Shown here: positions 8,490 to 17,400 of the stretch, piece by piece
How positions within the stretch are numbered: position 1 is the first letter of the stretch
How the letters are laid out: every line of letters begins with the position of its first letter
Assembly: GCF_023100805.1 (NCBI RefSeq)
Contig: NZ_CP095855.1
Location: forward strand, 372,001-436,000
Direction: 5' to 3'
DNA: 64,000 bases
Origin: Chitinophaga filiformis
GTDB lineage: Bacteria; Bacteroidota; Bacteroidia; Chitinophagales; Chitinophagaceae
Program-made: the position numbers and the translations under genes
Notes under the pieces: model-generated
The model's input: the letters and a program-made list of their open reading frames with translations, nothing else
Told to the model about the DNA's origin: nothing
Database searches by the model: none

Positions 8490-8558
8490 GGGACAGCTAC
8501 TGTGAAAGAGAAGTACGGAAACCGTACTCCTCTCACAGTCTTTGAAACGCCCTGTCCC
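8490..8558. other. Long interrupted hairpin between co-directional genes
   Basis: Nested complementary segments are GGGACAG (8490-8496) with CTGTCCC (8552-8558), ACTGTGA (8499-8505) with TCACAGT (8533-8539), GAG (8508-8510) with CTC (8530-8532), and AGTACGG (8512-8518) with CCGTACT (8522-8528) around an AAA loop. It lies between the hydrolase (ends 8604) and amidohydrolase (starts 8452) genes. No T-run follows on the minus strand, so it may be an mRNA stability element rather than a classic terminator. Confidence 0.6.
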
Positions 8559-8603
8559 TGTATTGTCTGCAGAGGATCTCTGCTATTAAGAATGTCTGTT
8601 CTG

Positions 8604-9257
8604 CTAGTGCTTTAACATCGTATGCGCATACTGGATGCCGATGCCATAACCACCTCCGTGTTGCTTCATAAGTGTGGTAACTGCTTCATAAGTACCTTGT
8701 CTTGCCCAGTCGCGTTGCAATTCAAGCAGGTATTGTATGGAAGTAACCGGCTTGGCACCTGCCTGTATCATACGCTGTACTGCTCTTTCATGAGCTTCAA
8801 CGGACACGTCGCCACAGGCATCTGTGATCACATACACCTCATACCCCGCCGCAATTGCAGAAAGTGCAGGTCCAACAATGCATACGCTGGTCCACAGTCC
8901 GCCCAGCACTATTTTTTTCTTTCCTTTCCCTACAATAGCATTGTAAGCATTAACATCTTCCCATGTATTCATGGAAGTTCTGTCTATGTAACCTGAACTG
9001 GCTTTTGGATAGGCCGCTTCCAGCTCCAGGAACACCGGACCACTGAAACTTTCCTCGGCTACAGTTGTCACAACAGTGGGAACATTGAAGATCTTTGATG
9101 CGCCCGCAATAATGGCAACATTATTACGAAGCTCTGTAATATCAATACTCTTGGTGGCAAAACCCATTTGCCCTTCATAATCGATCAGTACAAGTGTATG
9201 ATTGTCGGGATTGAGTAGTTCTGCAGATGGTTGAGCTATTTGCGTGGCGTTTGGCAT
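8604..9257 (-). CDS. Isochorismatase-family (YcaC-like) cysteine hydrolase
   Basis: 217 residues in the cysteine-hydrolase fold. The catalytic Asp is in LVLIDYEGQM near residue 27, and the catalytic Cys is in GLWTSVCIVGPAL, a classic position for the isochorismatase/nicotinamidase family. The pattern VPTVVTTVAEESFSGPV and the tail QRDWARQGTYEAVTTLMKQHGGGYG resemble YcaC-type hydrolases of unknown substrate. It is cytoplasmic with no signal sequence. A good promoter-like pair lies 30-60 bp upstream. A long hairpin separates it from the downstream amidohydrolase, so expression may be partly uncoupled. Confidence 0.87.
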   Translation of the reverse strand: MPNATQIAQPSAELLNPDNHTLVLIDYEGQMGFATKSIDITELRNNVAIIAGASKIFNVPTVVTTVAEESFSGPVFLELEAAYPKASSGYIDRTSMNTWEDVNAYNAIVGKGKKKIVLGGLWTSVCIVGPALSAIAAGYEVYVITDACGDVSVEAHERAVQRMIQAGAKPVTSIQYLLELQRDWARQGTYEAVTTLMKQHGGGYGIGIQYAHTMLKH

Positions 9258-9285
9258 GATCTATAATTTGGTATATTAATAGATC

Positions 9286-9316
9286 CAAAGTTATTAAGGA
9301 GGGGAGAGGGGCGCAA
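9286..9316 (-). promoter_or_regulatory. Bacteroidota-type promoter for hydrolase gene
   Basis: On the minus strand, TTG (9316-9314), a 20-nt spacer, then TAACTTTG (9293-9286), which matches TAnnTTTG exactly. It lies 29 bp upstream of the ATG at 9257. Confidence 0.55.
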
Positions 9317-9361
9317 TTGCCAGATGCAGAGAAATGTTGTACAATTCACCGAAGATCAGGG

Positions 9362-10468
9362 CTAATCTGTTTTCAAAACATAATTTGTGTTTTTCCCGGC
9401 TGAAGATGATTTCTGTAGCATGCCTTTATCAATGAGATACTGGATGTCGCGCAAAGCAGTATCCTGGGAGCATTTTGTCATCTTTGCCCACTTGGAAGAC
9501 GTCAGGTTGCCTTCAAATCCGTCAAATAGTTTATTTATCATTAAACGCTGACGTTCATTCAATATAACAGCCATATGTTTATCCCAATACCGGGCCTTTT
9601 TCAATACTGCTGATAATATGTCTTCGGTAGCGATCAGCGTACGCTCCAGGCAATCAATAAACCATTCCAGCCATCTTGTTATATCAAGACTTCCCTTCTG
9701 CGTTTTCTCCAGTATTTTATAATAGGCATTCCTTTCCCGCTTGATCTGTGCAGACATACTGTAAAAACGAAGACTGGTCTGATCGGCACGCGCCAGCTGC
9801 ATATCGGCTACAGCACGTGCAATCCGCCCGTTGCCATCAGCGAAGGGGTGGATCGTCAAAAACCACAGGTGGGCAACAGCAGCTTTCAGCACCGGATCAA
9901 TATTGATATCGCCATTAAACCAATCCAGAAAGATTTTCATCTCCCTGGATACGATATCAGCATGTGGCGCCTGAAAATGTACATGTTCCTTCCCCGCGGC
10001 GCCGGAAACAACCTGCATAGGACCTTTAGAGTCGTCCCGCCAGTCCCCCACAGTAATTTTATACATGCCACTTCTTCCCGTAGGAAACATGGCAGCATGC
10101 CAGTCAAACAAGCGTTCTTCAGTAAGTGGCAGATCATACCGGAGGGTAGCATCCAACATCATCTCTACCACTCCCTCTATATGCCTGTCTGAAGGAATAA
10201 GTCCTGGTACATCCATTCCCAGCTTACGGGCTACCGATGAACGTACCTGTTCAGGGTTTAGGAGTTCTCCTTCTATCTCATTTGTCTTCACAATATCCAA
10301 TGTCAGGATGGCGAGCATAGCTTCCTCCTGGAGGGGAAACCCTAATGCCTCCATATGCCCCATGATCTTCCCCTGCCGATGGCGCACAGCACCCAATTTC
10401 ACGGAAAGCGTTTCCTGCACCCAGTGAAAGTTCGGCCAATCTTTAAGTTCATATAAATAGGCAACCAT
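9362..10468 (-). CDS. Fic family AMPylase with N-terminal inhibitory helix and C-terminal winged helix
   Basis: 368 residues from the ATG at 10468; the open frame runs to a TTG further upstream. The N-terminal DUF4172-like region contains TNEIEG (T62, E66, G67), fitting the class II inhibitory motif (S/T)xxxE(G/N), in which Glu blocks the ATP site. The catalytic motif HPFADGNGRIAR (H207) is complete. The last ~70 residues look like a winged helix (LTSSKWAKMTKCSQDTALRDI, then YLIDKGMLQK). Fic enzymes transfer AMP to hydroxyl side chains, or remove it. The gene is alone. Palindromes at 10467-10491 and 10521-10545 overlap its start and upstream region, so DNA binding by its own C-terminal domain is plausible. 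Confidence 0.9.
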   Translation of the reverse strand: MVAYLYELKDWPNFHWVQETLSVKLGAVRHRQGKIMGHMEALGFPLQEEAMLAILTLDIVKTNEIEGELLNPEQVRSSVARKLGMDVPGLIPSDRHIEGVVEMMLDATLRYDLPLTEERLFDWHAAMFPTGRSGMYKITVGDWRDDSKGPMQVVSGAAGKEHVHFQAPHADIVSREMKIFLDWFNGDINIDPVLKAAVAHLWFLTIHPFADGNGRIARAVADMQLARADQTSLRFYSMSAQIKRERNAYYKILEKTQKGSLDITRWLEWFIDCLERTLIATEDILSAVLKKARYWDKHMAVILNERQRLMINKLFDGFEGNLTSSKWAKMTKCSQDTALRDIQYLIDKGMLQKSSSAGKNTNYVLKTD

Positions 10469-10491
10469 TCTCCGCAAATTATGCGGTGAAT
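10467..10491. promoter_or_regulatory. Near-perfect palindrome overlapping Fic start codon (operator copy 1)
   Basis: ATTCTCCGCA (10467-10476), 5-nt spacer, TGCGGTGAAT (10482-10491), one mismatch between arms. It overlaps the Fic ATG at 10466-10468. Same motif and spacing as the copy at 10521-10545. Confidence 0.6.
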
Positions 10492-10520
10492 ATACGTATT
10501 ATTCATGGCAGGAGAGCCTC

Positions 10521-10545
10521 ATTCTCCGCATAATTTGCGGAGAAT
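10521..10545. promoter_or_regulatory. Perfect 25-bp palindrome upstream of Fic gene (operator copy 2)
   Basis: ATTCTCCGCA (10521-10530), spacer TAATT, TGCGGAGAAT (10536-10545), perfect 10-bp arms. A further half-site AATCTCCGCA lies at 10555-10564. Two copies 54 bp apart (about five helical turns) suggest cooperative binding of a dimeric repressor; this is an inference. Confidence 0.65.
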
Positions 10546-10684
10546 AAGCCCTCCAATCTCCGCAAACCCCACCCGGCAAAATTCTTATGAAATTCCTCCC
10601 GGTACTTGTTATTTTTACTGACAGCGCTTTTAACCAAATGATTGTCAATTAACTTAACATAATAGAATCTTATCAACAGGTCCA

Positions 10685-13108
10685 ATGAGAATGAACAAAA
10701 CCGCTATTAGCCGCACCTATCTTATGCTTTTTATAATGGTAGTCGGCTTAGGCTCACAAGTCCAGGGGCAGGTAAAGAAAGGAAATACCAGCCCTGCTGT
10801 TTACAAAAACCCTTCAGCGCCGGTTGACGCCCGTGTAAAAGATCTGCTGAAGCGTATGACGCTGGAAGAGAAAGTAGGGCAATTATGTACCCTGCTGGGA
10901 TGGGATATGTATGAAAAGAATGGCGACTCAGTAGGCATCAGCGAAGCATTTAAGGCAGTCATCACCAAAAGGCATATCGGTAGCTTCTGGGCTACTTTAA
11001 GAGCCGATCCATGGACGAAAAAGACACTGGTGACCGGTCTGACGCCAAAGTTGTCTGCAAAAGCTACTAATGCCCTGCAAAAGTATATGATGGAAAATAC
11101 CCGGCTGGGTATACCGTTGCTGCTGGCAGAAGAATGTCCCCATGGACATATGGCCATCGGCACCACGGTATTCTCCACTTCTATCGGTCAGGCCAGCACA
11201 TGGGATCCGGCCCTGATCCAGGAGATGGCGGCTGCCATCGCGAAAGAAGCACGCGTACAGGGTGCACATATTGGCTACGGCCCGGTACTGGACCTCGTGC
11301 GTGAGCCCCGCTGGTCCAGGCTGGAAGAAACATATGGAGAAGACCCCTACCTGATCAGCCAGATGGGTCTCTCTATGGTAAAGGGCTTCCAGGGCAGTAA
11401 TATCAACTCCGGTAGCAATGTCATCTCTACACTGAAGCATTTTACCGCATATGGTTCTCCTGAAGGCGGCCATAACGGCGGCATCGCACTTACCGGTCTG
11501 AGAGACCTGTATTCATCCTACCTGCCTCCTTTCCAGGCGGCTATCAAGGCTGGCGCGCTGTCCATCATGGCTTCCTACAACTCGATTGACGGCATCCCCT
11601 GCAGTTCCAATAGTTTCCTGCTGAAAGATGTGCTGGTAAAACAATGGGGCTTCAGAGGCTTTACCGTTTCTGACCTCGGTGGTATTCCCGGTGTACGTTC
11701 CAACCATCATGTTGCTGCCACCATGGAAGAAGCAGCTGCGCTGTCTATTAACGCAGGTCTGGATGCAGACCTCGGCGGTGAAGCATATGGCGATGCTTTA
11801 ATGAAGGCCGTAAATAACAAAAAGGTAAGCATGGCCACCATTGATACTGCCGTAGCGCATGTGCTCAGATTGAAATTTGCCATGGGATTGTTCGAGCATC
11901 CGTACGTTGATGCAGACGTTGCGGAAAGATCAGTAGGTACTGCCGAAAATAAAGCACTGGCAAAACGTGTGGCAGCCGAATCCATCGTGCTGATGAAGAA
12001 CGAAAACGGGCTCCTGCCGCTAAATAAGACCATTAAAAACCTGGCCGTGATCGGCCCGAATGCGGATAACATTTACAACCAGCTGGGCGATTATACCGCT
12101 CCGCAGCCACAGGAAAAAATAGTGACCGTACTGGAAGGTATTAAAGCCAAAGTATCGCCCGATACTAAAGTGACCTATGTAAAAGGTTGCGCCATCCGCG
12201 ATACGGCGCATGCCACTATCAATGAAGCAGTGGCAGCCGCTCAACAGGCAGATGCGGTAGTGCTGGTACTGGGTGGGTCCAGTGCACGTGATTTTGAGAC
12301 CTCTTACCAGAGCACCGGCGCCGCAGAGGTGAAGTCGGCAGAAGTAGCGGTGAGCGATATGGAAAGCGGAGAAGGATATGACAGGGTAAGCCTTGACCTG
12401 ATGGGCTTACAATCCCGCCTGCTGGAACGCATTGTTGCTACCGGCAAACCGGTGGTACTGGTCCTGATCGAAGGCCGCCCGCTGAATATCAACTGGGCGG
12501 CACAGCATGTACCTGCCATTGTGAATGCATGGTACCCTGGCCAGGAAGGTGGGAATGCAGTGGCAGATGTGCTCTTTGGCGATTATAACCCTGCCGGTCG
12601 TTTGCCTGTTTCCATTCCTAAGTCCGTAGGACAATTGCCGGTGTACTACAATTACAAACATGCATCAAGACATGCCTATGTAGAAATGGACGCGAAACCT
12701 TTATACAGCTTTGGCCATGGTTTAAGCTATGCTACTTTCGACTATCAAAACCTGAAGACTAACGTACAGGCATCAGGCAATAACCTGAAAGTGTCTGTCA
12801 GCTTTACCCTGAAGAATACCAGCAAGGTAGCCGGCGACGAAGTTGCCCAGTTATACATACGCGATGATGCCAGTTCTGTTGTTACTGCGGTAAAACAACT
12901 GAAGAAATTCAAACGCATACATCTGGCAGCAGGCGAACAACAGGAAGTTACCTTTGAATTGTTACCTGACGATCTGAAACTGCTGAACGTCGATATGAAA
13001 TGGGTGGTAGAACCTGGTGCCTTCTCCGTAATGGTAGGCGCCTCCTCTGAAGACATCCGTTTAAACGGCAGCTTTGAGGTAAAACAACAGGTATTGTGTA
13101 AATATTGA
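10685..13108 (+). CDS. Glycoside hydrolase family 3 beta-glucosidase, secreted
   Basis: 807 residues with an N-terminal signal peptide (LMLFIMVVGLGSQVQGQ). Domain order is the GH3 (alpha/beta)8 barrel (RMTLEEKVGQL to about 390), the alpha/beta sandwich, and a C-terminal fibronectin-III-like domain (DEVAQLYIRDDASSV...). The nucleophile is Asp330 in FTVSDLGG, and KHFTAYG is a further family motif. The acid/base is probably in the second domain near EGYDRVSLDL. The predicted activity is exo-hydrolysis of beta-glucosides or beta-xylosides in the periplasm. Met1 at 10685 or Met3 at 10691 could start it. The gene stands alone and ends in a terminator. Confidence 0.92.
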   Translation: MRMNKTAISRTYLMLFIMVVGLGSQVQGQVKKGNTSPAVYKNPSAPVDARVKDLLKRMTLEEKVGQLCTLLGWDMYEKNGDSVGISEAFKAVITKRHIGSFWATLRADPWTKKTLVTGLTPKLSAKATNALQKYMMENTRLGIPLLLAEECPHGHMAIGTTVFSTSIGQASTWDPALIQEMAAAIAKEARVQGAHIGYGPVLDLVREPRWSRLEETYGEDPYLISQMGLSMVKGFQGSNINSGSNVISTLKHFTAYGSPEGGHNGGIALTGLRDLYSSYLPPFQAAIKAGALSIMASYNSIDGIPCSSNSFLLKDVLVKQWGFRGFTVSDLGGIPGVRSNHHVAATMEEAAALSINAGLDADLGGEAYGDALMKAVNNKKVSMATIDTAVAHVLRLKFAMGLFEHPYVDADVAERSVGTAENKALAKRVAAESIVLMKNENGLLPLNKTIKNLAVIGPNADNIYNQLGDYTAPQPQEKIVTVLEGIKAKVSPDTKVTYVKGCAIRDTAHATINEAVAAAQQADAVVLVLGGSSARDFETSYQSTGAAEVKSAEVAVSDMESGEGYDRVSLDLMGLQSRLLERIVATGKPVVLVLIEGRPLNINWAAQHVPAIVNAWYPGQEGGNAVADVLFGDYNPAGRLPVSIPKSVGQLPVYYNYKHASRHAYVEMDAKPLYSFGHGLSYATFDYQNLKTNVQASGNNLKVSVSFTLKNTSKVAGDEVAQLYIRDDASSVVTAVKQLKKFKRIHLAAGEQQEVTFELLPDDLKLLNVDMKWVVEPGAFSVMVGASSEDIRLNGSFEVKQQVLCKY

Positions 13109-13132
13109 TCACTGGCATTTAACAAACATAAA

Positions 13133-13165
13133 AATAGCCATCCTGTACAAAACGGGATGGCTATT
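13133..13165. terminator. Bidirectional intrinsic terminator
   Basis: AATAGCCATCC (13133-13143) pairs perfectly with GGATGGCTATT (13155-13165) around an 11-nt loop. An A-run precedes and a T-containing stretch follows. It sits between the convergent GH3 and REC-kinase genes. Confidence 0.8.
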
Positions 13166-13182
13166 GTTGTTTATGACTATTT

Positions 13183-14457
13183 CTACATGACACCAATGTT
13201 TACAGGCAGCTGTTGCTGCTCGGGAATACCAATGATGAAGGTAGCGCCATTGTCAATCACACTCGTTGCTGTAATAAATCCGTTGTGCTGTTCCATGATC
13301 TTTTTACAGATAGACAAGCCGATGCCCGTCCCCTCTATTTCATGATAACTGTGCAATCGCTTGAACACAACGAAAATATCTTCTACATACTGATTTTCAA
13401 AACCAATACCATTATCGGTCACAAAGATCTTATAGTAATTCCCATTGTTCCTCTCCTTCAGATACTGATGATCCGGTGAGCTCACCATTTCTGCATAAAT
13501 ATGCACTTCAGGCGCCACTTCTTTTTTCCGGAACTTCAATGCATTGCTGATGAGGTTATAGAATACCTGCCGCATCAGGGTAGGTATCACCTGTAATGAG
13601 GGCAGGGTATCAATCTGGATCCTGGCATTGGTTTGCTGGATCTTGATCTCCAGCTCTGTCAGCGCTTCTTTTACAATGTCATTCAGATCGCAAAACATGA
13701 AATCGCCCCCCTGTATAGAATGACGGGAAAACCGCAACAGATCGCTCACCAGTTGTTGCATGCGGATAGTTGCATTCGTGATCTTCTGCACATACTTATC
13801 CACTTCTGCTTCGCCACTTTTCTTTTGCAGGATCATATCGCTGAATACCCTGATCTTACGCAAAGGTTCCTGCAGGTCATGAGAAGCGATGTAGGCAAAC
13901 CGGTCCAGTTCTTCATTTACTGCTTTCAGATGCAGGTTATTCTGCAGCAATTGCCTGTTCAGCTCCCGCACTTTAAGTTCGGAAGCCTCTCTTTCCACTA
14001 CTTCCCGTTGCAGGGAAGCATTGGCCAGCAGCAACTTCTGTTCCTGTGCAATGAGAGATTGCGTTTTACGGTACAGCTCTACGAACAGGCCCACCTTTAT
14101 ACGCAATAACTCAGGATTGACAGGTTTATAGATGAAGTCTACCGCCCCTACCCGGTAGCCTTTAAAAATGGTATCCTCTTCATGGCTGTGCGCCGTAATA
14201 AAGATGATCGGTATCTCTTTCAGTTTATCCCGCTGGTAGATAAGTGCAGCTGTTTCAAAACCGTTCATATCAGGCATCTGCACATCCATCAGTATCAATG
14301 AGAAATCGAATTCCTTTAAGAGGATCTTTAAGGCAGCCCTGCCAGAATTGGCTTTTACGATGGTATAGCTTTCCCTTTCCAGGATAGATTCTATAGATAA
14401 TAGATTATCCGGCCGGTCGTCGACAACCAATATTTTAATTAAACCCTGGTCCTGCAA
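13183..14457 (-). CDS. Response-regulator/histidine kinase fusion (REC-HisKA-HATPase)
   Basis: 424 residues. An N-terminal receiver domain (LVVDDRPDNLLSIESIL, phospho-acceptor in ILMDVQMPDMNG, Lys in YKPVN) is joined by a coiled coil to a HisKA domain (phospho-His in YIASHDLQEPLRKI). An HATPase_c domain follows, with an N box (NLISNALKF), DNGIGFE, and GTGIGLSICKKI. There is no membrane segment, so it is cytoplasmic. It starts 31 bp after the stop of the 2037-residue hybrid kinase, so the two are probably one operon and may form a phosphorelay in which the REC domain receives phosphate from the larger kinase. Confidence 0.9.
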   Translation of the reverse strand: MQDQGLIKILVVDDRPDNLLSIESILERESYTIVKANSGRAALKILLKEFDFSLILMDVQMPDMNGFETAALIYQRDKLKEIPIIFITAHSHEEDTIFKGYRVGAVDFIYKPVNPELLRIKVGLFVELYRKTQSLIAQEQKLLLANASLQREVVEREASELKVRELNRQLLQNNLHLKAVNEELDRFAYIASHDLQEPLRKIRVFSDMILQKKSGEAEVDKYVQKITNATIRMQQLVSDLLRFSRHSIQGGDFMFCDLNDIVKEALTELEIKIQQTNARIQIDTLPSLQVIPTLMRQVFYNLISNALKFRKKEVAPEVHIYAEMVSSPDHQYLKERNNGNYYKIFVTDNGIGFENQYVEDIFVVFKRLHSYHEIEGTGIGLSICKKIMEQHNGFITATSVIDNGATFIIGIPEQQQLPVNIGVM

Positions 14458-14488
14458 GTTGTTCGATTTTCAAATGAGTACTTTAAAA

Positions 14489-17400
14489 CTATCTGTACAG
14501 CCATACACGCATGAGCGACAGCAATTGATCAATTTTTAACGGTTTTGTGATATAATCAGACGCCCCGGCTTCCAGGCATTTCTCCCTGTCGCCCTTCATA
14601 GCTTTAGCCGTTACAGCAATAATAGGCAATGCACTGTTCTTATGCTCTCTCCTGATCTTCTGCATTGTTTCATAACCATCCATTTCAGGCATCATAATAT
14701 CCATCAATACGATATCAATATCACTGTTTTCGCTAAGAATATTCATTGCCTCCTTACCACTTTCCGCCGTGATCGTATTAATATGGAATCTTTCAAATGC
14801 AGTGGTCAATGCAAACAGATTACGAACGTCGTCATCTACAACCAGTACATTCTTATGGATCAGTACATCTTTCTGAGAACGGAGATCTTCAATTAACTTC
14901 CTCTTTTCCGGTAACAGGGACTGATGATTAAGATGCAGCTGCATCACTGTTTCTTCCAGCAACAGGTCAAGGGAATTAACGCCTTTCAACAGTATTTTAT
15001 TGGCATACTGTTTCAGTTTTGACTTTTCACTGGTTGAAAAATCCTTTGCTGAATATACGATCACTGGCGTTGCATTGTGCCGGTTCACCGTATTCATGTT
15101 GGCTACGAATTCCGCACCGTCAATATCCGGCAGCATGTAATCTGCAATGATACAATCATATACTGTATTATTCATGCGATCGATCGCTGCTTTCCCGTTT
15201 TCAACAAAATCCATCTCGATCAGATCACCATTCCCCAGTATCCTGGCTATCTGTGAGGCATCCGGTTCATTATCTTCCACAACCAGTACCCTTTTCGTTT
15301 TCCGACTGTCATGATCCAGGATGTTGGCAAACAATATATTTAATGCTTCGGCCTTCAATGGTTTCAGGCTAAAGCTCCTTGCGCCACGGTGCATTGCCAG
15401 CAATCGGTTCTCTTCTCCGGATATCAGGTGAATAGGAATGTGCCGCAGATTAATATCATTTTTAAAGAGATCCAATACCCTCCACCCGCTTGCATCAGGT
15501 AGTTTAACATCCAATGTTACGGCTATCGGATTATATTTATTCGTCAGGTCGAACACATCTCCGAAACTGGTAGCCACTACTACTTTCAGGCCCATCTCAT
15601 GCGCCTTCTCCAGCATGATCTTGGCGAAACGCACATCATCTTCCACTATCAGTACTACTTTGTCTGTATCGACAATATGTGTACGGTCATCGCCTATTTC
15701 ATTGATGATCTCATTCAATCCGTCCAGATCTTTTGTTTCAGGGACCTTCACTACCGGTAAAGTCTGGATGAGTGTAGCGTCATATCCGTCAGGCAACTGG
15801 TATTGCCCTACTGTCAGGCTGCTTTGTTTTTCCCTTCTGATGGTGGCAGGATTGTATTGCAGCGGCAGGAACAATGTAAAAGTACTGCCCCGGCCTGCTT
15901 CACTTTCCAGTTCAATGGAACCACCCAACAGGTCTGCCAGGCCACGGCTGATGGACAATCCGAGGCCGGTACCTCCATATTTACGGCTGGTAGAACCCTC
16001 TGCCTGCTGGAATGCCTCGAAGATAATGTTCTGCTTATCTTTCGAAATCCCTATTCCCGTATCCCTGATCTCGAAGGCCACCACTCTGTCGGCACTTTCC
16101 AGGCTTTCGCTGATCATACGCCAGTTACGTTTCGCTTCATAGATGCGGAGCTTCACTTCACCTTTTTCAGTGAACTTAAACGCATTGGAGAGCAGGTTTT
16201 TCAGGATCTGGTTCAGACGCTGTACGTCCGTTTCCAGGGATGCCGGCAACTGGTCGTCCATATCGATCCGGAAACGCAGGTTCTTGCTTTCTGACACGTG
16301 TTTGAATGTAGTCTCCACAAAAGATATCACCTCGCTGAAACGTACCTTGATGAAGTCTGTGGAGATGTAACCGGATTCGATCTTCGACAGGTCAAGAATA
16401 TCATTGATCAGCTGGATCAGGTCATCGCCACAACTATGGATGGTCTTTGCATAACGCACCTGCTTTTCATTCAGGTTACCGTCATGGTTCTCATATAGCT
16501 GTTGCGCAAGGATCAGCAGGGAGTTCAACGGCGTACGCAGCTCGTGCGACATATTGGCCAGGAACTCAGATTTATACTTGGATGTAAGCTGCAGCTGTTC
16601 TGCTTTTTCTTCCAGCGATTTCCTTGCTTCTTCCACCTCTTTGTTCTTCTCTTCCACTTCCTCTTTCTGTTTCACCAGCAGGTGGGCTTTATCCTGGAGC
16701 TCTTCGTTGGTACGTCTTAATTCATCTGCCAGTGACTGGGACTGTTCCAGCAGATCTTCCGTCCTGGAGTTTGCCTCGATCGTGTTCAACACGATACCGA
16801 TACTTTCCGTCAGCTGGCTGAGGAAGTCCAGGTGCGTCTGGCTGAATGTATCGAAGGATGCCAGCTCTATCACCGCCTTGATCTGCGTCTCAAATAGTAC
16901 GGGCAGTACGATCAGGTTTACCGGCGCAGCTTCTCCCAGGCCGGAACTGATCTTAATATAATTAGAAGGTACATTGGTCAGCAGGATGCGCTCTTTCTCC
17001 ACCGCACATTGCCCTACCAGGCCCTGTCCGAGCGCAAACTCGCGGGACATGCCGACCTCGCTGCCATAAGCATATGCTGCAAATAATTTCAGTTTCGGAT
17101 TTACCAGGTTCTCTTCCTGCTCCAGGATGTAGAACATACCTTTCTGTGCGTTCACCACCTGCGCCAGCTCGGAAAGGATACGGCGGGTTACCGTGTTCAG
17201 GTCTTTCTGTCCCTGCAGCATCTGTGTGAACTTGGCCAGGTTGGATTTCAGCCAGTCCTGTTCCTGGTTACGCAGGGTTGTTTCTTTCAGGTTGGCGATC
17301 ATCTGGTTGATGGTATCCTTCAATTCTTCTACCTCACCTTTCGCTTCCACACGGATCATCTGGGTCAGGTCACCTTTTGTTACCGCAGATGCTACCGCCG

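Noticed and set aside
8490..8558. Hairpin as a standard intrinsic terminator
   Set aside because: No T-run follows the stem on the minus strand.
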